Source of the DNA: an uncultured Oscillospiraceae bacterium
Lineage (GTDB): Bacteria > Bacillota > Clostridia > Oscillospirales > Oscillospiraceae
Reading direction: 5' to 3'
DNA length: 7,781 bases
NCBI GenBank assembly: GCA_910584045.1
Contig: CAJTYO010000093.1
Coordinates: 1 to 7,781, forward strand
The position numbers were made by a program, and so were the translations under genes. Positions 1 to 6,254 of the stretch are shown in pieces; positions within the stretch are counted from its first letter, which is position 1; each line of letters starts with the position of its first letter. The notes under the pieces are model-generated. The model was not told where the DNA came from, did no database searches, and saw only the letters and a program-made list of their open reading frames with translations.

Positions 1-199
1 TCTAGGCACTTTGTAACACAACCGCATGATTGCTGCCGGGCGTCCGGATTTGTTTCTGTGTTACACTCTCCTTTGTAGCTGTAAAAATTGTTTATCTTTT
101 TTCTTGATACTTTCGTTCTAATTGTCCAAATTCTTCTTGACATTTGCCGCATCTTTTCCAAACTGCCCTGCGCCCTTTAAAAACTCTTAATAAGAAAAA
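1..199. other. AT-rich intergenic region downstream of the glycan operon
   Basis: No gene is supported here. The stretch is clearly more AT-rich than the flanking coding DNA. It follows the operon terminator and contains a 9-bp inverted repeat (12-20 with 57-65). On the minus strand there is a purine-rich AAAGGAGAG (74-66) that looks like a ribosome binding site, but the GTG that follows runs straight into TAA. A short minus-strand ATG frame (from 152) stays open to the window edge, but it has no recognisable product and no convincing ribosome binding site. The region probably contains the promoter or leader of the next minus-strand gene, beyond the window. Confidence 0.5.
12..65. repeat. 9-bp inverted repeat around a small internal palindrome
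   Basis: TGTAACACA at 12-20 pairs exactly with TGTGTTACA at 57-65, separated by 36 bases that include the short self-complementary CCGG-GCGT-CCGG. No T-tract follows on either strand, so it is not a classical terminator. It could be a protein-binding operator, an RNA stem in the leader of the next minus-strand gene, or chance. Confidence 0.35.
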
Positions 200-229
200 G
201 TGACAGGACACGTCCCCGTGCCCTGTCAC
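200..229 (-). terminator. Rho-independent terminator of the glycan operon
   Basis: On the minus strand a hairpin of 12 base pairs with one A-C mismatch (200-212 with 217-229, 4-nt loop) is followed at once by TTTTTCTTATT (199-189). The stem includes the stop codon of the last gene (228-226), so termination is packed against the end of the reading frame. The plus-strand side has no T-tract, so the terminator acts on minus-strand transcription only. The palindrome has the CACG-TCCC-CGTG core seen in some dispersed REP-like repeats of clostridia, so it may be a copy of a genomic repeat family used as a terminator. Confidence 0.85.
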
Positions 230-1353
230 AAACGCTCTGCCGGAACCAGCTCCGGCAGCAGCGTACCGTATTGCGCCAGTACCACCGGCCGAACACGCTC
301 CAGGCTGTACTGCTCAACGCTTGCCCGCGCGTTCTCCGCCAGTTTCTGCCGGAGCTCCGGCGAGACCATAAGCCGCTCCACCTGATCCGCACAGGACTCC
401 CAATCGCCGTAGGGGAACAGCAGCCCCGTCTCCCCTTCAACGAGCAGGTCCACGTGGCCCTTCACCCGGCTGGCCGCCACTGGGAGTCCCATATACATGG
501 CCTCCATGACATTAAATGGCAGCCCCTCGCTCCGGCTGGAGGACACCGATGCATCCGCCAGAGCGTACCAGGAGGCCATATCCTGAATGCGTCCCGGAAA
601 CACCACCCGGTCAGCCACCTCCAGCTCCCGCGCCAGCGCCATACACTCATCTCGCAGAGCGCCGTCCCCTGCCAAGACCAGCACCGCCGTCTCCGGAAGC
701 CGGGCCATGGCCCGGATCAGTACGGACTGACTCTTCCGCTTGGAGAACTCCGCCGCGTAGACCAGCACAAAAGCATCCTCTGGAATCCCATGGGCCGCCC
801 GCAGTGCCTGCGGGTTCTCCCGCTCGCCGTCCAAGCGCGAAAAATCCACTCCGATGCCGGGGATATGTACCACTTCTCGGCCCAGCCTGTGTCGCTCCGC
901 CTCTCTATAGTCCCACTGAGTCATGGTCAGGAGCAGATCCGTCTGTGGCGCAGCCAGCCGCTCAGCGGCCTCCAGCACCGCCCGGCGCAGAGCCGGCGTC
1001 TGCTCGTCGTACAGATAGCCGTGGACCATATTGGCCACCGCCGGACGCCTCCGCAGCCCCTTCACAGCCAAACGGGTGAAGAACGCCGCCAGTGATGTAT
1101 GGGTGCTGATAAAATCATAACCCTCCGCGGCGATCCGTCTCCGCAGCAGCGCAGCCGCCTGGAAGTTCTCCGGCGCGCCCATGGACTTTTTCAGCGGCAG
1201 ATGGATTACCTCATCCGCCCAGGCCAGGGGCTCCGGAGTCCCGCCGCAGGCTGCGTGGACCGTCCATCCCCGCTCCTGGAAGTGCCGGAGGTAGGGGAGA
1301 TGAAATTGGGCGATGTGGGAATAGGTGGACGCGGTAAACAAAACCTTGGACAT
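226..1353 (-). CDS. GT4-family glycosyltransferase (EpsD-like)
   Basis: A 375-residue cytoplasmic GT-B fold enzyme that should move a sugar from a nucleotide-sugar donor to a lipid-linked glycan. The N-terminal half (about 1-185) starts with the YSHIAQFHLPYLRHF pattern typical of GT4 enzymes of exopolysaccharide clusters (B. subtilis EpsD type), which is the acceptor-binding Rossmann domain. The C-terminal half (about 190-355) has the donor-site features: a KRKSQSVLIRA helix near 205-215, VLAGDGALRD near 226-235, and the E-x7-E motif in SEGLPFNVMEAM (E276 and E284). There is no signal peptide or membrane segment, as expected. The start is supported by GGGAGGTGA, which overlaps the stop of the upstream gene and leaves a 7-nt spacer; the intergenic gap is only 6 nt, so translation is probably coupled. 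It is the last gene before the terminator. Donor sugar and linkage cannot be read from sequence. The family call is secure, the exact role is inferred. Confidence 0.92.
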   Translation of the reverse strand: MSKVLFTASTYSHIAQFHLPYLRHFQERGWTVHAACGGTPEPLAWADEVIHLPLKKSMGAPENFQAAALLRRRIAAEGYDFISTHTSLAAFFTRLAVKGLRRRPAVANMVHGYLYDEQTPALRRAVLEAAERLAAPQTDLLLTMTQWDYREAERHRLGREVVHIPGIGVDFSRLDGERENPQALRAAHGIPEDAFVLVYAAEFSKRKSQSVLIRAMARLPETAVLVLAGDGALRDECMALARELEVADRVVFPGRIQDMASWYALADASVSSSRSEGLPFNVMEAMYMGLPVAASRVKGHVDLLVEGETGLLFPYGDWESCADQVERLMVSPELRQKLAENARASVEQYSLERVRPVVLAQYGTLLPELVPAERL

Positions 1354-1359
1354 AGCCCC

Positions 1360-2757
1360 TCACCTCCCTCTCAGGCTCTCGCTGTTGATAAATTTCCCCT
1401 GAAATACCGTCATCAGCAGGATTTTCAAGTCGAACAGCAGGCTCCAGTGCTCGATATAGTAGATGTCGTGCTCCACCCGCTCTTTGATAGATGTGTCGCC
1501 CCGCAGACCGTTTACCTGGGCCCAGCCCGTGATACCCGGACGCACCTGATGCTTGACCATGTAGAGAGGCACGTCCTCTTTGAACTGATCCACGTAGAAG
1601 GGAATCTCCGGCCGGGGACCTACCAGACTCATATCCCCCTTGAGTACGTTAAAAAACTGGGGAAATTCGTCAAGAGAACATTTGCGCAGAAAGGCGCCGA
1701 AGCGCGTCTTTCGATCGTCCCGATCGGCGCTCCAGGCGGTGTCCTGGCTGGCGTTGACCCGCATGGAACGGAATTTGTACATATAAAAGGGCTCCTTGTT
1801 CCGCCCCACCCTCTTCTGCTTAAAGATCACCGGCCCCGGTGAGGTCAGCCGTACCCCTGCGGCGCAGACCAGCATCACCGGCGAGGTCAGGATAATCAGC
1901 AGCAGAGAGCCAACAATATCCATGGTTCGTTTGCAGAAGGCGTTCGCCCAGTTGTCCAGCGGGATGCGCCGGATGTTCAGCAGAGGGATGCCCCCAATCT
2001 CATCGAACTGTGGACGGGAAGACATATACTGGGCATAGATGGGAATGATAGAGAGCTTGGCCCCCGCCTTTTCACAGGCGGCAATGATCTGAGGCGTACG
2101 CCGGTAGTCCTCCAGATCCACGGCGGAGATCACCTCGTCGGGGCTGTACCGGTCCAGAACCTGCTCCAACTGGGAGAAATCTCCCAAATAATGGGGGGCG
2201 TTCGCACTCCTGGAGCGTCGGGAGGCCATATATCCGATCACGTTGTAACCCCACTCCCGCTCCGCGTCGATGGCCCGCAGATAGGCCTGGGCCGCCTCGC
2301 CGCCGCCCAGCACCAGAACGTGTTTTAAATTATAGCCCTTCTGCCGGAAGCGCCGCAGCGCCTTGCGCAGAAAGACCCGCTTGCAGCTGAGTATCCCCAC
2401 GCCCAGGGCAAAGAAAATGGCCAGGGTCCACCGGGAGTAGTGCACCCAATGCTGGACGAACAGGAAGCTCAGCAGCACCACCATGTCCAGCAGACTGGCG
2501 CTCCACAGCGCCAGCAGCTCCTTCCGCAGCGGCGTTTTGCGGAAGGACTGATACAACCCGAAGGCCGCGTAGGTAAACAGCAGCGCCAGGGTCAAAAAGA
2601 CATCCAAAAGCATGTACTGCTTCAGCGGCACCGAGATGACGCCGCCGGGCAGGAGGTAAAACCGCACCCAAAATGCGGCAGGAAGCGACAAAAAGAGGAT
2701 GATCCCATCCGTCAGCACGTGCAGCCGGTTCAGCAGCTGCTGATTCTCTCGTATCAT
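1360..2757 (-). CDS. Polyprenyl-phosphate hexose-1-phosphate transferase (WcaJ-type initiating enzyme)
   Basis: A 465-residue membrane enzyme that starts glycan synthesis by moving a hexose-1-phosphate (glucose or galactose type in the family) from its UDP-sugar to undecaprenyl phosphate at the inner face of the membrane. Visible layout: about four N-terminal membrane segments (roughly 13-35, 47-68, 82-103, 108-125), a Rossmann-like CoA-binding domain from HVLVLGGGEAAQAYLRAI (146-163) to about 235, a further hydrophobic segment (282-303), and the C-terminal catalytic bacterial sugar transferase domain. Catalytic-domain motifs are KRTMDIVGS (276-284), PGPVIFKQKRVGR (307-319), SLDEFPQFFNVLKGDMSLVG (361-380) with the conserved Asp-Glu pair, PRPE, and VRPGITGWAQVNGLRGDTSI (405-424). 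Length and order match full-length family members. No good ribosome binding site precedes ATG 2757, and the ATG lies 7 nt after the upstream TAG, so re-initiation or coupling is likely. The MIRENQQLLNRLHV start is typical of the family. Sugar specificity is unknown. Confidence 0.95.
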   Translation of the reverse strand: MIRENQQLLNRLHVLTDGIILFLSLPAAFWVRFYLLPGGVISVPLKQYMLLDVFLTLALLFTYAAFGLYQSFRKTPLRKELLALWSASLLDMVVLLSFLFVQHWVHYSRWTLAIFFALGVGILSCKRVFLRKALRRFRQKGYNLKHVLVLGGGEAAQAYLRAIDAEREWGYNVIGYMASRRSRSANAPHYLGDFSQLEQVLDRYSPDEVISAVDLEDYRRTPQIIAACEKAGAKLSIIPIYAQYMSSRPQFDEIGGIPLLNIRRIPLDNWANAFCKRTMDIVGSLLLIILTSPVMLVCAAGVRLTSPGPVIFKQKRVGRNKEPFYMYKFRSMRVNASQDTAWSADRDDRKTRFGAFLRKCSLDEFPQFFNVLKGDMSLVGPRPEIPFYVDQFKEDVPLYMVKHQVRPGITGWAQVNGLRGDTSIKERVEHDIYYIEHWSLLFDLKILLMTVFQGKFINSESLRGR

Positions 2758-2764
2758 AGCAGTT

Positions 2765-5107
2765 CTAGGCGCGGAACCGGGCGATGAACGCCTGGGTCCC
2801 CTCCTTCAACACGATCTCGCCCATGTTCTCCCGGTTCCAGACATCCAGCATATCGGCCACACGCTCCACGCCCACCCGATACACTTCGCTGTCTGTCTCG
2901 CACTCCTCCAGTAGGTCGAAGGCGCTCTGCCAGGCGGAGGTGTCTGAGGAGACATAGTCCACATATTTCTCCGTCATTTCAAAGCCTTTCTCCGTCTGTC
3001 CGGTTTTCAGATAGTACTCCGCCAGATACAGGGGCAGGGAGTTGGAGTCGATCTGAGCCAGGCGCTCGGCGTAGGCGTCCGCCTGCTGCCGGGCGGTCTC
3101 GTCCCCCTCCCCGTTCTGGACCCAAAGGACATAGGAGAGCATATGGTCCGCCCACTCGAAGGGATCAAGCTCCGCCGCCTCCTGCAGCTCTTCCAGAGAC
3201 TGGGCCTGATGGGCCTTCCCCTGGGCCAGCATGTTGCAGTTGAGCAGTATGCCGTATACCGCCAGCAGCACTGAAAATCCCAGCAGCACGCCGCCTCTGA
3301 CGACGCTCCGGCCCGCCCAGGCGGGAACCGGAATCGCATCGGGACAGCTCAGACAGATGACCGCCACCACACCGAAGGCCAGGGGCAGGTATGAGTAGGC
3401 GGAGAACACCACCTCCACCATGGCGTGTAGAGCCATAAAGGCCACCGCCGCCCCCAGAGCGGGAACCAGAGGTCCTCTAGCCTTCCGGCCCCGCAGCGCC
3501 GCGGCAAAGCAGACCGCCAGCAGGCCGACAAACAGCACAAGACCTATGACGCCCGTGTCCGCCATGGACTGGATATAGTGGTTGTGGGCATAGCGGGTCA
3601 CATAATAAAAGGACTGCACGCCTTTCAGCCCATTTTCAAAGGCGCCCAGGCCGGAGCCGATGAGAGGGCTGCGCAGGAAGATTTTCAGCCCGTCCTCGAA
3701 GAAGACGAAACGCTGTATGGCGTTCTGATTGGCCAGCAGGCCCTGGAGCCGGTTGGCGATGAAGCCGGGGAGCAGGGTATAGTCCAGGGGAATGGAGCCG
3801 GAACCGCCCGTCCCTTCAAAACGCACCGCGTCCAGACGCACTGTCTCACCGGCGTAGAAATTGAAATAGACCACCAGACTGTCCTCCGGAACGGAGAAGG
3901 CCGCCTGAGACAGGGGCCCGCTATAAAGGGTGGTGCTGGTGTGCATCATGGTTTCCGCCTGATTTTGGCTCTCGACGGTCACAGCAGCCTCGCCCTCCGC
4001 CTCTGCAGTCAGGGTGTATTCCCCCGGCTTAGGGTAGGCGGCTCGTCGCAGACCCTCTCCAGGCTGTAGAGTAATCCCACGGGTCAGGCATACGGCGGCG
4101 ACGGCAAATACCGCCAATAGACCCAGCACACCGGCGGTCAGACCGATGACCGCCCTGCGGTGGAGGCGCAGCTTGCCGGCCAGCTTTTGTCCCCCGCGGT
4201 CCAGCAGACACAGCGCCGCCGCGCCCAGAATTGTACATAGCAGCGGTACGGGGCGCATCCCGCCGTCCCAGGCGCTCATACCCGTCAGGGACGCGGGGAA
4301 AGCAGCCAGCAACGTCACCGCCAGGGTTTCCACCATCAGCAGCAGCAGGCGGCCCCGCCGCTCCCGACTCTCCAGCGCCAGATGGGTCAGAAAAGCTGCG
4401 GCAATCGCCATACAGGCCCCCATGCTGAAGGCCAGCACGAAGGACAGCGCGTTGACAAACAGCAGCGTCAGGCAGCAGGCGCGCTCCGCCGGCTTTTTCG
4501 CCGACTCCGCTAGCCCCAGGCTCAGCAGGACGCCCAGGCCCACGCAGCCGGCGAACACGTTGGGGTTGAGGAAGATGGAAGTCATCCGGACCCCCTCCTC
4601 CACGGCGGCCAGATCGGTGTAATCTGTGGTAAACTGCTCCAGTATGCCGAGGACCGGCGTACTGACCAGCCGGGTGGACAGCATATCGATGCTCACCAGC
4701 CCCGCGATAGCGGACGCGCCGGACAGAACTACGGCCGCCTGACGTCCCGGCTCCTCCTGACCGGTGAAGGTCAGCAGCAGCAGCGCCAGACAGAAGGAGA
4801 TCACCAGCTTTACCGTCTCATAGAGCGCAAATTTTCCGGAAACCGCGTACAGGTTCGACAGCCCTCCCATCAGGACCACAAGGCCCAGGGATATGAGGGG
4901 CGGCTTGATGCGGTCCCGGATCTTCGTATAAAAAAGGAAGACGCAGCACAGGGTCAGCAGCATCATAAACGCCGCCGTCCGCTTCACCGTTGCCGCGCCG
5001 CTCAGGCATACCGCCATAAAGTACAATACGACGCCCAGCGCCAGGCCGGCCGTCCGCAGCCACGCCGGCCCCGCGGTGGCGGCCGGCAATTTATTTTTAC
5101 GAGACAT
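2765..5107 (-). CDS. O-antigen ligase/polymerase family membrane protein (Wzy_C) with beta-rich insert and helical C-terminal tail
   Basis: A 780-residue polytopic membrane protein. Members join lipid-linked glycans to an acceptor, or polymerise them, on the outer face of the membrane. About ten hydrophobic segments fill residues 17-341. SIFLNPNVFAG (177-187) matches the NPN region of the family. The Wzy_C signature lies at about 470-530, with SPLIGSGLGAFENG (480-493) and AHNHYIQSMADTGVIGLVLF (507-526); its His-Asn-His is at 508-510. More membrane segments follow (about 517-540, 547-566, 572-588, 603-623). Two parts go beyond a minimal ligase: a soluble Thr/Val/Tyr-rich stretch of about 100 residues (345-445), just before the signature in what should be the extracytoplasmic loop, and a soluble acidic alpha-helical, TPR-like tail (about 625-780). 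The start has GAGGTG (5120-5115) with a 7-nt spacer. It is the first gene of the three-gene glycan set. Whether it acts as polymerase, cell-wall ligase or protein O-glycosyltransferase cannot be decided from sequence; position downstream of a secreted-protein gene favours the last only weakly. Confidence 0.88.
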   Translation of the reverse strand: MSRKNKLPAATAGPAWLRTAGLALGVVLYFMAVCLSGAATVKRTAAFMMLLTLCCVFLFYTKIRDRIKPPLISLGLVVLMGGLSNLYAVSGKFALYETVKLVISFCLALLLLTFTGQEEPGRQAAVVLSGASAIAGLVSIDMLSTRLVSTPVLGILEQFTTDYTDLAAVEEGVRMTSIFLNPNVFAGCVGLGVLLSLGLAESAKKPAERACCLTLLFVNALSFVLAFSMGACMAIAAAFLTHLALESRERRGRLLLLMVETLAVTLLAAFPASLTGMSAWDGGMRPVPLLCTILGAAALCLLDRGGQKLAGKLRLHRRAVIGLTAGVLGLLAVFAVAAVCLTRGITLQPGEGLRRAAYPKPGEYTLTAEAEGEAAVTVESQNQAETMMHTSTTLYSGPLSQAAFSVPEDSLVVYFNFYAGETVRLDAVRFEGTGGSGSIPLDYTLLPGFIANRLQGLLANQNAIQRFVFFEDGLKIFLRSPLIGSGLGAFENGLKGVQSFYYVTRYAHNHYIQSMADTGVIGLVLFVGLLAVCFAAALRGRKARGPLVPALGAAVAFMALHAMVEVVFSAYSYLPLAFGVVAVICLSCPDAIPVPAWAGRSVVRGGVLLGFSVLLAVYGILLNCNMLAQGKAHQAQSLEELQEAAELDPFEWADHMLSYVLWVQNGEGDETARQQADAYAERLAQIDSNSLPLYLAEYYLKTGQTEKGFEMTEKYVDYVSSDTSAWQSAFDLLEECETDSEVYRVGVERVADMLDVWNRENMGEIVLKEGTQAFIARFRA

Positions 5108-5215
5108 CTCCCGTCACCTCTTTCTGTGTCCTTCTCACAGATCTCCGCACGAAAAAACAGCAAAGACCTCTGAGAAGGAGGGGGCCGAAGCCCCCTCTCT
5201 CTCATACGGTTTTGC
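5108..5215 (-). promoter_or_regulatory. Intercistronic region with competing RNA pairings
   Basis: Between the secreted-protein gene and the ligase gene three pairings can be drawn on the minus-strand RNA. They are the GC-rich UUCG hairpin at 5178-5197, a 9-bp perfect long-range pairing of 5171-5179 with 5129-5137, and a 6-bp hairpin (5123-5128 with 5136-5141) just upstream of the ligase ribosome binding site (5120-5115). The second overlaps both of the others, so they exclude one another. No convincing -35/-10 pair is visible, so the glycan genes probably depend on read-through from the upstream promoter. The regulatory role is inferred. Confidence 0.35.
5178..5197 (-). terminator. GC-rich UUCG hairpin, possible partial terminator or mRNA-stabilising stem
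   Basis: A perfect 8-bp stem GAGGGGGC/GCCCCCTC closes a TTCG tetraloop on the minus strand, starting 19 nt after the stop codon of the secreted-protein gene. The nearest T-run (six T, 5157-5152) is about 20 nt past the stem, too far for a classical intrinsic terminator. It may terminate weakly, so that the glycan genes get a fraction of transcripts, or protect the 3' end of an abundant upstream mRNA after processing. Confidence 0.5.
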
Positions 5216-6019
5216 TTACTTCTTGTCCACGCGGATGGAGCCGGTCTCCTCGATGTTCGCCTTCAGAACGCCATCGACAACCTCGTACTCCAGCTCGACC
5301 TCGGTGCCGTCAGCCTTCACCAGGTAAACAGCAGCGATCTCGTCGGCAGTCACGGTCACGGGGATCTCCACGGCGAAGCTGGCGCCCTCGATGCCCTGCA
5401 GAGCCTTGCCGTCAGCGATGACGGAGATGGCGTAAGTACCATCTTCCTTCACCTCGGCGGTGATCTCAACGGTCTCAAAACCAGCGCTCAGGATCTCCTT
5501 GGGGACGGTAATAGTAGCCACAGTGCTCTTCACGGTCAGGCCAGCCTCGGTCTCGGCCAGAGCAGCCAGGGCGGTGGCGGGGAGGGCCACGGTAGCCTTG
5601 CTAGCATCCTTGGCGTCAACAGTCAGAACGATCACATCGGCCTTGGTGTCGCCCAGCTTGGCAACCAGATCCTTGACAGCAGCCTCGGAAACGGTCACAG
5701 TGGCGGCGCCATCGGCGACGACGGCCTCGACAGCAGCGGTAGCCACAACCTTGCCATCCTCAGTGGTGGTGGTAGTGACCTCGCCGACAGTCTCAGCGGC
5801 AGTGGGCTCAGCGGGGGTCTCGGGCTCCTCGGTCTTCTCCTCGTCCTCCTCAGCGGGGGTGTCAAAGACGACGGGGATCGCGTCCAGGAGGCTGCTGTAG
5901 TCGTAGATCTCGTTGGATTGTTCGTTGGTGCTGTCAGTGCTTGCAGCCAGGGCGGCCACAGGCAGCATAGCAAGCACCATGCCAAGCACCAGGAGCTTGG
6001 CGAGCAGTTGCTTTCTCAT
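5216..6019 (-). CDS. Small secreted acidic protein, S-layer-associated-like beta-rich domain
   Basis: A 267-residue exported protein of unknown function. A clear Sec signal peptide covers residues 1-25 (Arg-Lys start, hydrophobic LLAKLLVLGMVLAMLPVAAL core, cleavage likely at ALA|A near 25/26). Then come a short polar segment, a low-complexity acidic Pro/Glu linker (about 54-78, EEDEEKTEEPETPAEPTAAE), a TTTTTEDGK turn (82-90), and a domain to the end with alternating Val/Thr/Ala strands. From memory this domain resembles the beta-rich modules found beside SLH domains in Oscillospiraceae surface proteins, but here no SLH repeats, LPXTG or lipobox is present, so attachment is unexplained. The mature part has no Cys, His or Trp, one Arg and 15 Lys. 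The codons favour C/G ends (AAG, GAG, GCC), suggesting high expression. ATG 6019 is preceded by GAGGAG (6034-6029) with a 9-nt spacer in an A-rich unpaired stretch. It may be a glycosylation substrate of the downstream ligase (inference). Confidence 0.85.
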   Translation of the reverse strand: MRKQLLAKLLVLGMVLAMLPVAALAASTDSTNEQSNEIYDYSSLLDAIPVVFDTPAEEDEEKTEEPETPAEPTAAETVGEVTTTTTEDGKVVATAAVEAVVADGAATVTVSEAAVKDLVAKLGDTKADVIVLTVDAKDASKATVALPATALAALAETEAGLTVKSTVATITVPKEILSAGFETVEITAEVKEDGTYAISVIADGKALQGIEGASFAVEIPVTVTADEIAAVYLVKADGTEVELEYEVVDGVLKANIEETGSIRVDKK

Positions 6020-6028
6020 TGTTGTTTT

Positions 6029-6034
6029 CTCCTC
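6029..6034 (-). promoter_or_regulatory. Ribosome binding site of the secreted-protein gene
   Basis: GAGGAG, 9 nt before ATG 6019, lies in a purine-rich stretch of about 40 nt (6060-6020) that is almost free of pairing potential, unlike the GC-rich folded RNA just upstream. Such an open site suits strong translation and fixes the start codon. Confidence 0.8.
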
Positions 6035-6060
6035 GTTTCTTACTTTCTTGTTTTGGTTTC

Positions 6061-6126
6061 GGGTATCGCTTTGGGGCTCAAGCCCGGCCTTTTCCCCTTA
6101 AGGCGGGTCCCTCGCCCCACTGGGGC
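6061..6126 (-). ncRNA. Structured 5' leader element, possible pseudoknot (no known family recognised)
   Basis: On the minus-strand RNA one hairpin is GCCCC (6126-6122)/GGGGC (6118-6114) with a 3-nt loop. The next is an 8-bp stem with one bulged C (6107-6100 with 6091-6083) and loop AAGGGGAA. The loop GGGG (6097-6094) can pair with CCCC (6076-6073), giving an H-type pseudoknot; alternatively GGGC-TTGA-GCCC (6085-6074) can form. CGATACC occurs at both edges (6135-6129 and 6068-6062). It ends about 27 nt before the ribosome binding site. I compared it by eye with c-di-GMP-I and -II, THF, ykkC/guanidine, fluoride and glutamine RNAs and found no match. Function is inferred from compact pairing and position. 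Confidence 0.45.
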
Positions 6127-6145
6127 ACGGTATCGTTGCGCGCAT
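6098..6145 (-). CDS. 15-codon upstream ORF in the leader
   Basis: ATG 6145 is preceded by AGGGGGTGA with a spacing of about 7 nt, as good a ribosome binding site as those of the real genes here. It encodes MRATIPCPSGARDPP and ends at TAA 6100-6098, inside the stem of the candidate pseudoknot. Ribosomes on this ORF would run through the first hairpin (6126-6114) and stop in the second, so translation would alter the fold. No similarity to known leader peptides is recognised. It may instead be a fortuitous ORF within a purely structural RNA. Confidence 0.35.
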   Translation of the reverse strand: MRATIPCPSGARDPP

Positions 6146-6203
6146 GGTCTCACCCCCTCTCTTCTTGAGCTCGGTTCATTATTATAAGGTGTTCCTCGTT
6201 TGA

Positions 6204-6254
6204 CGCGGCTTCGCCGCGCTGCATCACTTTGTCATATTCGCCAAAAGAGGCGAA
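6204..6254 (-). other. Two small hairpins in the upstream half of the leader
   Basis: On the minus strand TTCGCC/GGCGAA (6254-6249 with 6242-6237, 6-nt loop) is followed by CGCGGC/GCCGCG (6218-6213 with 6209-6204, GAA loop). Both are perfect 6-bp stems. Neither is followed by a T-tract, so they are not terminators. They add to the folded character of the leader between the promoter and the secreted-protein gene. Confidence 0.4.

Noticed and set aside
1..152. Minus-strand ATG frame of about 50 codons running off the left edge, plus a second ATG at 27
   Set aside because: Neither has a convincing ribosome binding site, the DNA is AT-rich and the peptides (Arg/Lys/Asn/Cys-rich) look like translated spacer.
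271..1095. Long plus-strand frame of 274 codons opposite the GT4 gene
   Set aside because: It is the antisense of a well-supported glycosyltransferase gene; the product is Pro/His/Arg/Gln-rich without any domain, as expected from GC-rich antisense DNA.
6129..6135. Direct repeat CGATACC at 6135-6129 and 6068-6062 as a paired binding site
   Set aside because: A 7-nt repeat within about 70 nt is quite likely by chance, and nothing else supports a site.
6061..6145. Known riboswitch (c-di-GMP, THF, guanidine, fluoride, glutamine) in the leader
   Set aside because: By eye none of the conserved cores of these families is present, so the element is left as unassigned structured RNA.
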